NCBI RefSeq assembly: GCF_003285015.1
Contig: NZ_QMFB01000008.1
Span: 178,169 to 242,168 of the forward strand
Reading direction: 5' to 3'
Source: Paenibacillus contaminans
GTDB taxonomy: Bacteria > Bacillota > Bacilli > Paenibacillales > NBRC-103111
Length of the DNA stretch: 64,000 nt
Every line of letters starts with the position of its first letter. Within the stretch, counting starts at the first letter, position 1. A model generated the notes under the pieces. That model had not been told where the DNA came from. It did no database searches and saw only the letters and a program-made list of their open reading frames with translations. Both the position numbers and the translations under genes were made by a program. Positions 57,087-64,000 of the stretch are shown one piece after another.

Positions 57087-57344
57087 TTAGAACGTCTGGT
57101 TCTCCTTAAAGGCGCGGAGGCATTCGCTGCAGATGCAGGCTTTGCCCCGTTCTTCGGGAGGGATAAGCGCGAAAATTTCGCGAGGGAAGCCCGCTGTGCT
57201 GCACCAGCACGCTTCGATCGGCTTGCCGGTGAGAACCGCACAGCCGTTATCCTTTCCGCATAGCGGACAGCTTCCGGCTTGTTCATTATGTTCCGCCACG
57301 TTTAGCACCGTCATTTCGTTCAGGAATAGGACTTCTATTGTCAT
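57087..57344 (-). CDS. Cysteine-rich CWC family protein
   Basis: An 85-residue protein with the metal-binding pattern CPLCGKDNGC, then ACWCST and a final CICSECLRAF: CxxCG at the start, CWC in the middle and CxxC at the end. These match the cysteine-rich CWC family, probable zinc-binding proteins of unknown role. Start position is uncertain; several ATG codons are possible and none has a strong ribosome site. Confidence 0.72.
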   Translation of the reverse strand: MTIEVLFLNEMTVLNVAEHNEQAGSCPLCGKDNGCAVLTGKPIEACWCSTAGFPREIFALIPPEERGKACICSECLRAFKENQTF

Positions 57345-57474
57345 TGAGTTCCACAACGAGATTTTATCACAAAACGGCGGCTAAGCGTACCCTGCCTCAT
57401 GCTGAGAGCTCTCAGGCTGTACATGCACTCGCGCAACAAAGTACTGGATGATTGGGTATTGCCGGGTTACAATA

Positions 57475-57672
57475 CTATTGATTGGGTTTCTTGTACCGGA
57501 TAAAAAAATGATAGGCTTCCTCCCAGGCTGACTCCGGCGTTCCGGCCCAACCGGCTGCTTCATTGCACCAAGTGTCGTAGTAGGCATACAAGACTCAGTA
57601 ATAAGGCTGCATATGATTATCTCTCTCGCTGGGCGTTACTCCGATTTCGATTTTGTAAGTGGGTTGTTGCAT
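57475..57672 (-). pseudogene. Small gene interrupted by one in-frame TGA
   Basis: A 65-codon frame opens with ATG (57672) nine bases after an AAGGAG site. The first part reads MQQPTYKIEIGVTPSERDNH and ends ...MQPYY; codon 26 is TGA (57597-57595). Beyond it the same frame continues without another stop through VLYAYYDTWCNEAAGWAGTP and SAWEEAYHFFIRYKKPNQ to TAG. The Trp- and Tyr-rich, protein-like continuation suggests one small protein broken by a single TGG-to-TGA change (or a readthrough stop). A UGA selenocysteine is unlikely. Family not recognised. Confidence 0.6.
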
Positions 57673-57729
57673 GGCTGGCACTCCTTCCTTTAGCACTATT
57701 CTTTACCATATGAGGAGGATATACACGAT

Positions 57730-58533
57730 ATGTTGCTCCAAAAACATCAGAACGATCTCGAACAACTAAAGAAAATAGCGCTGGAACAAGGGAATCAGAT
57801 CAACCTTTCTTTATTCTTATTACAATCCAGAACCGGACGGATGATGAAATTCCAAGTATCCTGGAGTATTTCAGCGAGAATGACATAGAAGTTATCGTTT
57901 CCGATGTCGAGCCGGATAGCCCGGAACCCCCGGAAACCTTGGAATCCGATAGCAGTATCAAACCGTTCGACCCTAGCAAGATTGACATCAAAATGGATAA
58001 AATGTGGAAGGAATATTTACTCAATGGAATCTATATAGTGCTTGATCCGGATATAGAAGACAAAATCAGCACCGAAGTTCAATTGAATAATATTTCGAAT
58101 GTTGATCAGATTGCGCTCTTGCAAAGCGAGACTATCGAGCACATTCTTTCAGCATATTTCCTCCGGACAAGACTTATGGGATAATAAAGACAGTGTTAAG
58201 GATCAGTTAATAGAGGACTCCCGGAAATTTCACTTGGTACAGGTGTTGATCAGACTTCAGCGTATGAACGTATATTTTGGGGACGATGATACGGATTATA
58301 ACCCGCAAAAACTAGGCTTTAACGCCCGTACAGAGTCGGAAACCGTGCAGCAGAACCCAGAATTAAAGAAGCTGCGAAAGTTCCGTATGCCCAGCGGTGA
58401 AACCGAGTATTTCTTCGATCACATCGGCTTTACGGGAAATTATTGCGGAAGGATACATTTTTTGCCGAATAAGGCGAATAAAAAATGTTGCATCGGCTAT
58501 ATTGGAAAGCATTTGAAAACAAAGCGATTTTAA
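57730..58533 (+). pseudogene. Gene of unknown function broken by two compensating frameshifts
   Basis: The ATG at 57730 has AGGAGG 11 bases upstream and starts MLLQKHQNDLEQLKKIALEQ. Near 57800 the coding signal moves to another frame (FFILITIQNRTDDEIPSILE ... IVLDPDIEDKI), and near 58170 it returns to the first frame (DLWDNKDSVKDQLIEDSRK ... FLPNKANKKCCIGYIGKHLK). The first and last parts share a frame, so the shifts are compensating. Together they would make a protein of about 267 residues. It faces the broken small gene at 57475-57672, 57 bp away. Sequencing error cannot be excluded. Family not recognised. Confidence 0.6.
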
Positions 58534-58633
58534 GTTGACGTTTTATCGCATACAGAAGGCGGATGCTGATGACCGCTTTTTTATTTTTTTAACACATGCT
58601 ATAGACATAGATTCGGATGGGGAGGGCTTGCGG

Positions 58634-59500
58634 ATGGAAATTGGTTGCTGCTTGCTGATGAGGAGAGCGGATGGAGATGCGAAAGAGAGCGCGATTCTGC
58701 TGCGACAGCTTGAGGAAGGGCTCGCGGCGGCGGCGGATGCGGGCTTTGACTTCATCGAATTGCCGTCTTGGGCCGTTTCGAGGCTTACGCCAGCTGACGC
58801 GGTTCGGGCGAAAGCGCTTATTGCGGCAAGCGGGCTGCCGGTTCCGGTGTTCAACAGCATCGTTCCGCCTGACGTGATGCTGGTCGGCCCGGATGCCGAT
58901 CCGGAAGCGCTGGATGCGCATCTCGAATTGACCATGCGTGCGATCCGCGACTTCGGCGGCGAAGCGGCGGTGCTCGGCGGCGCGAAGCAGCGTTTGGCGC
59001 CGAAGGGCTTCGCGCGCGATACGGCGCTGGAGAAGTTCGAGCGCTTCGTGCAGCTGAGCGAGCGCCATGCGGCGGACAACGGCATCGTCGTGGCCGTCGA
59101 GCATATCAGCCGCAAGGAGACGAACATAGTAAGGACCCTTGAGGAGGCGACGGAGCTGGCGGCCAAGCAGTATTCGCCGCATGTAAAGGCGCTTGCCGAC
59201 TCGTACCATATGTTCGTTGAACGGGAGGAATATGACAGCCTAACGGAAGCGGTCGAAATGGATTTGCTCGCTCATGTTCATTTGGCTGATCGCGACCGGC
59301 TTTTTCCTGGCGAAACAGACGGACGGAACATGGATGTGGAAGGCGAAGAAGCCCCGCCTGGCGTCGACTTTGCGTCGCTGCTTGCGACGCTTCGCGATGC
59401 TGGCTATGAAGGCCGGCTGTCCGTGGAATGCATGTACGCCGATTTGAACGAACTGCGCGACAAGGGAAGAGCGTCGCTGAGCTTTTTGCGCGGCTTGTAG
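58634..59500 (+). CDS. Sugar phosphate isomerase/epimerase family protein
   Basis: A 288-residue TIM-barrel protein of the AP-endonuclease-2 superfamily (sugar isomerase/epimerase type). Metal-ligand-type residues lie in FDFIELPSW, VAVEHISRKE, LADSYHMF, AHVHLADRDR and LSVECMY. The ATG at 58634 has GGAGGG seven bases upstream; the frame is open further 5' without support. Substrate unknown, possibly a ketose or inositol derivative. Confidence 0.8.
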   Translation: MEIGCCLLMRRADGDAKESAILLRQLEEGLAAAADAGFDFIELPSWAVSRLTPADAVRAKALIAASGLPVPVFNSIVPPDVMLVGPDADPEALDAHLELTMRAIRDFGGEAAVLGGAKQRLAPKGFARDTALEKFERFVQLSERHAADNGIVVAVEHISRKETNIVRTLEEATELAAKQYSPHVKALADSYHMFVEREEYDSLTEAVEMDLLAHVHLADRDRLFPGETDGRNMDVEGEEAPPGVDFASLLATLRDAGYEGRLSVECMYADLNELRDKGRASLSFLRGL

Positions 59501-59501
59501 G

Positions 59502-59571
59502 CATTTCCGTTAGAGTTGGGACATGCCCGTTTCAAGCAAGTTAACGGCGCTAGCTTCCGTTAAAACTCCCC
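59502..59571. repeat. Dispersed CTTCCGTTA element, copy 2
   Basis: CATTTCCGTTAGAGTTGGGA, TTTCAAGCAAG and TAGCTTCCGTTAAAACTCC, in the same order as at 19825-19910. Confidence 0.65.
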
Positions 59572-59702
59572 CTATACTGGTCAGACGAACGAATGGGTAT
59601 AGGCTATCTACAGATTTAGGCAGCCCTTAAATTACTGACGATTTACGTCAATCAGCATAGTGCTAAATGGCATGGTTGACTTTGTTGGAGGGAGGAACGC
59701 TG

Positions 59703-60116
59703 ATGAAATGGGAAGGTGCTGCTGCCGTATGCATAAATGAACAAAGGAAAGTGCTAATGGTACTGCAGGGGAAGCCGGAAGAGACCAAAAGCTGGTCGGT
59801 TCCGTCAGGCGGCATGGAAGAAGGGGAAACGATCGAGCAGTGCTGCGCACGCGAAGTATGGGAGGAAACCGGCTACCATGTCGCGGTAGGCAAGCGGCTG
59901 CTAGAGAAAAAAGGGACGGCATTCGGGACGGCGTACGCCGTTCAGTACTTCGAGTGCGAAATCATTGGAGGCACCCCGACGATCCAGGATCCGGACGGGC
60001 TCATTCACGAAATCGCCTGGAAATCATCGGAGGAACTGCAGATATTGCCGCTCAGCTTTCCGGAGGATCTGGCGTTTCTGCTCAGTATGCTCGAGGCAAG
60101 GCATGTCGACCGTTAG
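59703..60116 (+). CDS. NUDIX hydrolase
   Basis: A 137-residue protein with a full NUDIX box: GGMEEGETIEQCCAREVWEE followed by TGY. It begins MKWEGAAAVCINEQRKVLMV, a typical beta strand start, and hydrolyses a nucleoside-diphosphate derivative. A GGAGGGAGG site lies just upstream; another in-frame ATG 12 codons earlier is less supported. Substrate unknown. Confidence 0.88.
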   Translation: MKWEGAAAVCINEQRKVLMVLQGKPEETKSWSVPSGGMEEGETIEQCCAREVWEETGYHVAVGKRLLEKKGTAFGTAYAVQYFECEIIGGTPTIQDPDGLIHEIAWKSSEELQILPLSFPEDLAFLLSMLEARHVDR

Positions 60117-60220
60117 AGGGCCGCATCAGGGGACGGGAACGGCAAAGCAAAGGTCGCATCGAAGCCCGTCGACGATTGATATTTATCTTGAACAGATGAA
60201 AACGATCAAGGGAGAAAGCA

Positions 60221-60260
60221 AAAAGCCCCGACCGACACAAAAGTGCCGATTGGGGCTTTT
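60221..60260. terminator. Bidirectional terminator between NUDIX and kinase genes
   Basis: AAAAGCCCC / GGGGCTTTT stem with a 22-base loop that can pair internally. It ends transcripts arriving from both sides. Confidence 0.78.
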
Positions 60261-60417
60261 ACGCATCGCGCCAGCTGCAGTTTGACGCATCGCGCCCGCG
60301 TCAGCCCGAAGCATGGCGCTAGCCTCAGCTTTTACGCATCGCGCGAGCTTCTGCTCCAAGCCTCGCGTCCGCCTCAGCCAGACGCGTTACGCCAGCTTCA
60401 GCTTGACGCAGAAGCGG
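60261..60417. repeat. 24-bp tandem repeat running into a gene end
   Basis: Units begin at 60261, 60285, 60309, 60334, 60358, 60382 and 60406 with ACGCATCGCGCCAGC-like sequence. The 24-bp (8-codon) period continues from downstream DNA across the stop codon of the minus-strand kinase gene into its last codons. Confidence 0.8.
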
Positions 60418-61862
60418 ATTTCGCTTTCTTCGCTTTCCGCCCAAATTTCGCCGTTATGGGCATCGACGATGCTTTTGGCGATGGCGAGGCCCAAGCCCGT
60501 CCCGCCGCTGGCGGAGGAGCGGGAGGCGTCGACCCGGTAGAAGCGGTCGAACAGTTTGGGCAGCTCCTCTTTGGCGATCGGATCGCCGAAGTTGGTGACG
60601 CATACTCGCACATGATCGTTTTCGCGCGTCATGGCGACCGTGACGACGCCGGGCTTCAGGCTGTATTTGACCGCGTTCGTCAGCAAATTTTCGAAGACGC
60701 GGATCATTTTATCCGCATCGATCGTCACCATCAGCTTCTCAGGCGGCAAAATACGGCGCAGCTTCAGCTCGTTCTCCTCCGCATAACCCACAAGCTCCTC
60801 CGATAGCTGCTCAAGCAGCTCGTTCAGGCAAACCTTCTCCTGGTGCATCCGGATGTCGTGATTGGACAGCTTCGTATAATCGAACAAGTCGTCGATAAGG
60901 CCTTTAAGCTTTTCGGATTTGCTGAAGGCGATGTTCATGTAGGTCTCGGCTTGCTGCTCGTTTTCGAAGTTTTTGTCCTTCAGGAGCCGCAAATACCCCA
61001 TGATAAGCGTTAACGGCGTACGAAGGTCGTGCGAGACGTTCGTGATCAGCTCGTTTTTCGTCCGTTCGGCCCGCCGCTCCTCTTCGATCGTCCGCTGAAG
61101 CTCTTCCGTCATATGGTTAATATGGCTGGCGAGCGTGCCGAGCTCGTCTTTGCTTCTTTGCTCGACCCGATAATTCAAATTGCCGCGCGATATTTCCATA
61201 AGCCCTTGGGCGAGCTCCTCGATGTAGCGCATTTTGCGTTTGGTCATCCAATAAAATAAGAAGATGAAAGCGGCGGCAGCTGCGAACATGGCAAGCGAAG
61301 AATCGCTGTAATAGTAGGACAAATACGGTTCGGGGACGCCGCTTATGACCATATAGCCTTTTTGGCCCTGCACTTCGACGGGATAGAAGCTTGTCACTTC
61401 TTTACCCTTCGTCCAGACGCCGTAATTGCTGCGATCCATCGCATTGCGGACGAGCGAGTGCACGTCGACTTGGGTTTCCGTCACCTTGCTGTTTTTGAAG
61501 ATGACCCTTCCCTCTGGATCGATGAACATGATTTTGTACTGGTCGCCGAAGCGCGGCTCGTTGATATATTCCTGCAGGTCCTGCGCCGTACGGTCGTTCC
61601 AGCGAATGAAATCCGCAAGCTCGCGCCCCGTATTTTCGATGTCGGATGTATTGTATTGAATTGTTGCAGTCTGATTGAATTGGCGCAGGAAGGAATTGCT
61701 GATCGAGTAGGTAAGCATCGTCGCAGCGACGCATACGGAAAAAGTAAAAATGAGCTGCAGCCGAATGCTTCGCTGCATGTTGATTCTCGCTGCTTTGGTC
61801 ATGCGTGCGGCAAACCGGGTAAGGTCACCGAACATGTTGAATGGAAAAAAATTAAGTTTCAA
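60387..61862 (-). CDS. Sensor histidine kinase, HisKA type
   Basis: A membrane sensor kinase of about 480-491 residues: two membrane segments (about 33-55 and 188-208) around an extracellular domain, a HAMP region (ELAQGLMEISRGNLNYR), the phosphoacceptor helix in NVSHDLRTPLTLIMGYLRLL and an HATPase domain (ENLLTNAVKYS, SGGTGLGLAIAKSIV). It overlaps the upstream response regulator by 11 bases. The start is uncertain: TTG at 61862 or ATG at 61835; neither has a strong ribosome site, so translation is probably coupled. Its 3' end carries a 24-bp repeat. The pair resembles VanRS-type systems; no resistance genes are visible here. Confidence 0.9.
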   Translation of the reverse strand: MKLNFFPFNMFGDLTRFAARMTKAARINMQRSIRLQLIFTFSVCVAATMLTYSISNSFLRQFNQTATIQYNTSDIENTGRELADFIRWNDRTAQDLQEYINEPRFGDQYKIMFIDPEGRVIFKNSKVTETQVDVHSLVRNAMDRSNYGVWTKGKEVTSFYPVEVQGQKGYMVISGVPEPYLSYYYSDSSLAMFAAAAAFIFLFYWMTKRKMRYIEELAQGLMEISRGNLNYRVEQRSKDELGTLASHINHMTEELQRTIEEERRAERTKNELITNVSHDLRTPLTLIMGYLRLLKDKNFENEQQAETYMNIAFSKSEKLKGLIDDLFDYTKLSNHDIRMHQEKVCLNELLEQLSEELVGYAEENELKLRRILPPEKLMVTIDADKMIRVFENLLTNAVKYSLKPGVVTVAMTRENDHVRVCVTNFGDPIAKEELPKLFDRFYRVDASRSSASGGTGLGLAIAKSIVDAHNGEIWAESEESEIRFCVKLKLA

Positions 61863-62547
61863 TTTTGTAGCCGACCCCCCAGACGGTTTTTATATATTTA
61901 GGCTTGCGCGGAAACTCTTCGATTTTCTCGCGGATTTTGCGGATGTGCACCATGACGGTATTGTCCGACTCGAAAAAAGATTCGCCCCACACGCTCTCGT
62001 AGATGCGCTCGATGCTGAATACGATGCCGCGGTTGCGGGCCAGCAGCTCCAGGATCGCAAATTCCCGAGGCGTCAGCTTGACGTCCCGGCCGTCGACCTT
62101 CACCTCATGCGTGGCGGTGTTAATCGTCAGCTCGTCGATTTCGATCTCATGCTCCTTGTGGGGAACGGGTACGTTCAGCCTCGTATATCTTCTAAGCTGG
62201 GATTTGACGCGCGCCATCAGCTCAAGCGGATTAAAAGGCTTGGTCATATAATCGTCGGCACCCGTGCTGAGCCCCAAAATTTTGTCCATATCCTCGCTTT
62301 TCGCGGAGAGCATAATGATCGGCATATTTTTCTGCTCGCGAATTTTCAGGCACGCCTGAATGCCGTCCATCCGGGGCATCATAATATCCAGAATAATCAA
62401 ATCGACTTCCTGCTTCTGCAAAATATCGAGCGCCTCCAAGCCGTTGAGGGCCCGTAACGTGCGATAGCCGTCGTTTTTCAAATAGATGTCGAGCAGATCG
62501 AGGATTTCCTTCTCGTCGTCTACAAGCAAAACCGTTTCGTTAGCCAA
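61852..62547 (-). CDS. OmpR/PhoB-type response regulator (VanR-like)
   Basis: A 231-residue regulator with a receiver domain (LLVDDEKEILD, phosphoacceptor in IILDIMMPRMDG, Lys in YMTKPFNPLE) and a C-terminal winged helix (about 130-230: LTPREFAILELLARNRG, VMVHIRKIREKIE). It works with the overlapping histidine kinase. It is most similar by eye to VanR/YrkP-type regulators. Confidence 0.92.
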   Translation of the reverse strand: MANETVLLVDDEKEILDLLDIYLKNDGYRTLRALNGLEALDILQKQEVDLIILDIMMPRMDGIQACLKIREQKNMPIIMLSAKSEDMDKILGLSTGADDYMTKPFNPLELMARVKSQLRRYTRLNVPVPHKEHEIEIDELTINTATHEVKVDGRDVKLTPREFAILELLARNRGIVFSIERIYESVWGESFFESDNTVMVHIRKIREKIEEFPRKPKYIKTVWGVGYKIET

Positions 62548-63002
62548 AGGATGCTCACACTCGCTTTCGTTCCGAAAATCTGATGTCCGTTATGTGCGCA
62601 GATTAAACGCTTATCGCCATTAGACCTATAATGCTTATGCGGCGGGCCGGCTGCCCGTCTACGCCAAGGACATTGGGGTCTGACCGTCGCCATGCAGCGC
62701 CGCAACGCGCTCCGGGAGAAGCACGTGTTGAAAATGCTAAAGACTCGCAATTATGCTTGCCGTCCTTTTGAAGCGATATGGTCTAGTATAACTTGCAGTT
62801 CTTAATAAATGGGAGAGGGAATTCTTAAACTTATCTTAATGTAAATTCCGAGTGGAATAGAAGGAAATGTTCACAATTTTGTAGCACAAATAGCCCTTTC
62901 GAGTCATGCCGCAAACGCCGGTTTTCGATTAAGCTGTTTTTAGCCAATATCGTACAGAGAAAATCGACAACAAACTCCAGGTAAAGAAGGGTCTGATGCA
63001 AG
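62548..63002. other. Divergent intergenic region
   Basis: 455 bases between the regulator (minus) and the YcnI-like gene (plus). It must carry both promoters. A possible TATAAC -10 box lies at 62787. No clear operator or RNA element was seen. Confidence 0.4.
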
Positions 63003-63632
63003 ATGAAAAAGATGTCTATTTTAGTGTTTGCCGGCTTGCTGGCAATCATGCTGATGGCGGGCGCCGCGAGCGCGCACGTTACGGTGTTTCCGAAGGAAGC
63101 GACGCAGGGAGCGTACGAGAAGTTTACGGTCCGCGTGCCGAGCGAGGACAAGGAAAGCCCGACGACGAAGGTTGAAGTGAAATTTGCAACGACGGACGTG
63201 GCGATTTCGCGAGTAGAACCGAAGCCGGGCTGGAAGTATGAGATGGCGAAGGACGGGGAAGGCAAAGTCACCGGCATTACATGGACGGCGACGGATACGG
63301 GCATTATGCCGACTGAGTTCGTCGAGTTCAATATGCAAGGCAAAGTTGAAGATGCGGCGGCTCAAATTACGTGGAAAGCCTACCAAACGTACAAGAACGG
63401 AACGGTCGTCGAATGGACGGGAGCGCCGGATGCCAAAACGCCTGCATCGGTTACTGCTGTAAAAGCGAAGCCGGCGAACGGGGCGACGGACAGCCACGGC
63501 AACACGACGTCGGCTTCTGCAGGCGGAACGGAGGATAAAGAAGCGTCGTCATTGCCGCTTTACTTATCGATCGCCGGACTTGTGCTCGGGGCACTGGCAT
63601 TGCTGGTCGCCTTGACGAAAAAAGCGAAATAA
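63003..63632 (+). CDS. ycnI: YcnI-like copper-associated membrane protein
   Basis: A 209-residue exported protein with a signal peptide ending before AHVTVFP, so the mature form begins with the copper-binding His (about residue 25) as in the YcnI/DUF1775 family. The domain runs to about residue 150 and keeps GWKYEM and the Trp-containing ITWTATDTGI. A linker and one C-terminal membrane helix with a KKAK end follow. Related proteins bind Cu(II) and act with YcnJ-type importers; no such gene lies within the window. An AAGGG site precedes the ATG. A strong terminator follows. Confidence 0.86.
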   Translation: MKKMSILVFAGLLAIMLMAGAASAHVTVFPKEATQGAYEKFTVRVPSEDKESPTTKVEVKFATTDVAISRVEPKPGWKYEMAKDGEGKVTGITWTATDTGIMPTEFVEFNMQGKVEDAAAQITWKAYQTYKNGTVVEWTGAPDAKTPASVTAVKAKPANGATDSHGNTTSASAGGTEDKEASSLPLYLSIAGLVLGALALLVALTKKAK

Positions 63633-63633
63633 T

Positions 63634-63681
63634 AAAAAAAGGGCAGCCAGATCACCAGATGATCTCGGCTGTCCTTTTTTT
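63634..63681 (+). terminator. Intrinsic terminator after the YcnI gene
   Basis: AAAAAAAGGGCAGCC / GGCTGTCCTTTTTTT, a long stem with one G-U pair, with T-runs on both strands. Confidence 0.88.
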
Positions 63682-63686
63682 CGTTT

Positions 63687-63829
63687 ATCAGACTTTCATG
63701 TCGTTTCGCGGCACCGCTGATAAACGAAAATATCGTTATTTCAGGGCAGAAAGTATATCGTGGAAGCAGCTCTCAACCTCGGTAAACGCGCCAGTCCTTA
63801 AAGGGACGGCGAAGCCGTTTATCCTTGGC
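63687..63829 (+). repeat. Structured dispersed element, copy E (short core)
   Basis: Long 5' part as in copy B (CAGACTTTCATGTCGTTTCG, TATCGTTATTTCAGGGCAGA), but a short core in which GTCCTTAAAGGGAC replaces the larger inner hairpin. The outer GGTAAACG and CGTTTATCC blocks are kept. It begins a few bases after the YcnI terminator. Confidence 0.8.
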
Positions 63830-63924
63830 GTGCCATAATTCGCCGACCCATCCAATTCCCGAAAAACGAGCTCTTCATGCGAGTACACGAATCCGCGTGT
63901 ATTAAAAACGTTCGTTCGTCGAAG

Positions 63925-64000
63925 TCAGGAATGCCGCAAGGCGGTCTCCTTTTCCCGAATCCATGCGGCAGCTACCTTCTTGTCCAGGTATTTCGCCCAC
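63925..64000 (-). CDS. C-terminal end of a protein cut by the window edge
   Basis: On the minus strand the last 24 codons before a TGA at 63925 read WAKYLDKKVAAAWIREKETA plus LRHS, a helical, protein-like end. The rest lies outside the window. Product unknown. Confidence 0.4.
   Translation of the reverse strand, partial: WAKYLDKKVAAAWIREKETALRHS

Noticed and set aside
57595..57597. Selenocysteine codon
   Set aside because: The TGA sits between Tyr and Val in a Trp/Tyr-rich small protein with no redox motif, and no stem-loop of SECIS type is seen directly after it.
62831..63343. 170-codon minus-strand frame over the YcnI gene
   Set aside because: Antisense to a clear signal-peptide protein; no supporting start.

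Overview
The window looks like a chromosome segment from a Gram-positive, spore-former-type member of the Paenibacillaceae (Paenibacillus/Cohnella-like). The reasons are: strong GGAGG ribosome-binding sites with frequent GTG and TTG starts, a CUT1 sugar ABC transporter with an adjacent YesM/YesN-type two-component pair, several AraC regulators, an SLH-anchored giant surface protein, a LysM/M23 wall hydrolase, a glutaminyl-tRNA synthetase, and intergenic regions rich in short tandem and dispersed repeats. No rRNA, tRNA, insertion sequence, phage or CRISPR was recognised.

Layout. 0-5.7 kb: a GH2 glycosidase divergent from an ArsR-type regulator with a perfect palindrome between them, an aquaporin, and a MarR-pirin operon with an MhqR-like operator. 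5.9-9.6 kb: a compact fixABCX (bifurcating-type electron transfer flavoprotein) operon. 9.6-20.5 kb: repeat arrays, a lipoprotein, a kinase-like protein, YwaF-type and LysM/M23 proteins, glnS, a phosphoesterase, an N-terminal gene relic, and an AraC/PhyH-dioxygenase pair. 20.6-27.7 kb: a sugar ABC importer (binding protein plus two permeases; no ATPase) with its histidine kinase and response regulator. 27.8-28.6 kb: a 16-copy 52-bp hairpin array. 28.7-35.2 kb: a DUF3895-like protein, a cytochrome c lipoprotein, a sialidase-like protein, a DUF2334 deacetylase-like protein with FG-GAP repeats, and a response regulator with a degenerate acidic pocket. 35.5-46.3 kb: a 2145-residue SLH protein joining a phosphodiester-glycosidase domain to a metallophosphatase, followed by a 1340-residue fusion of two GT-C glycosyltransferases. 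46.3-64 kb: small metabolic and regulatory genes (VOC, GtrA, diguanylate cyclase, histidinol phosphatase, LysR, nitronate monooxygenase, Asp/Glu racemase-like, YitT, AraC plus glycosidase-like), a patch of decaying small genes, a NUDIX/sugar-isomerase area, a VanRS-like two-component system, and a YcnI-like copper-linked protein.

How the genes fit together. Much of the window concerns sensing, importing, cutting and building carbohydrate: the GH2 with its repressor, the ABC importer with its two-component system, sialidase-like and deacetylase-like proteins, a GH20/GH67-like protein beside an AraC regulator, and surface glycan remodelling by the SLH protein and the fused glycosyltransferase. 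The fixABCX operon supplies low-potential electrons, but no nitrogenase genes lie here.

The least explained material is non-coding. A structured dispersed element occurs in six copies, each downstream of a terminator-like hairpin; two copies lack an inner hairpin while the outer stems stay pairable. There are also three tandem arrays with ~51-52-bp units, two of them hairpin arrays, and a 24-bp repeat that begins inside the 3' end of a kinase gene.
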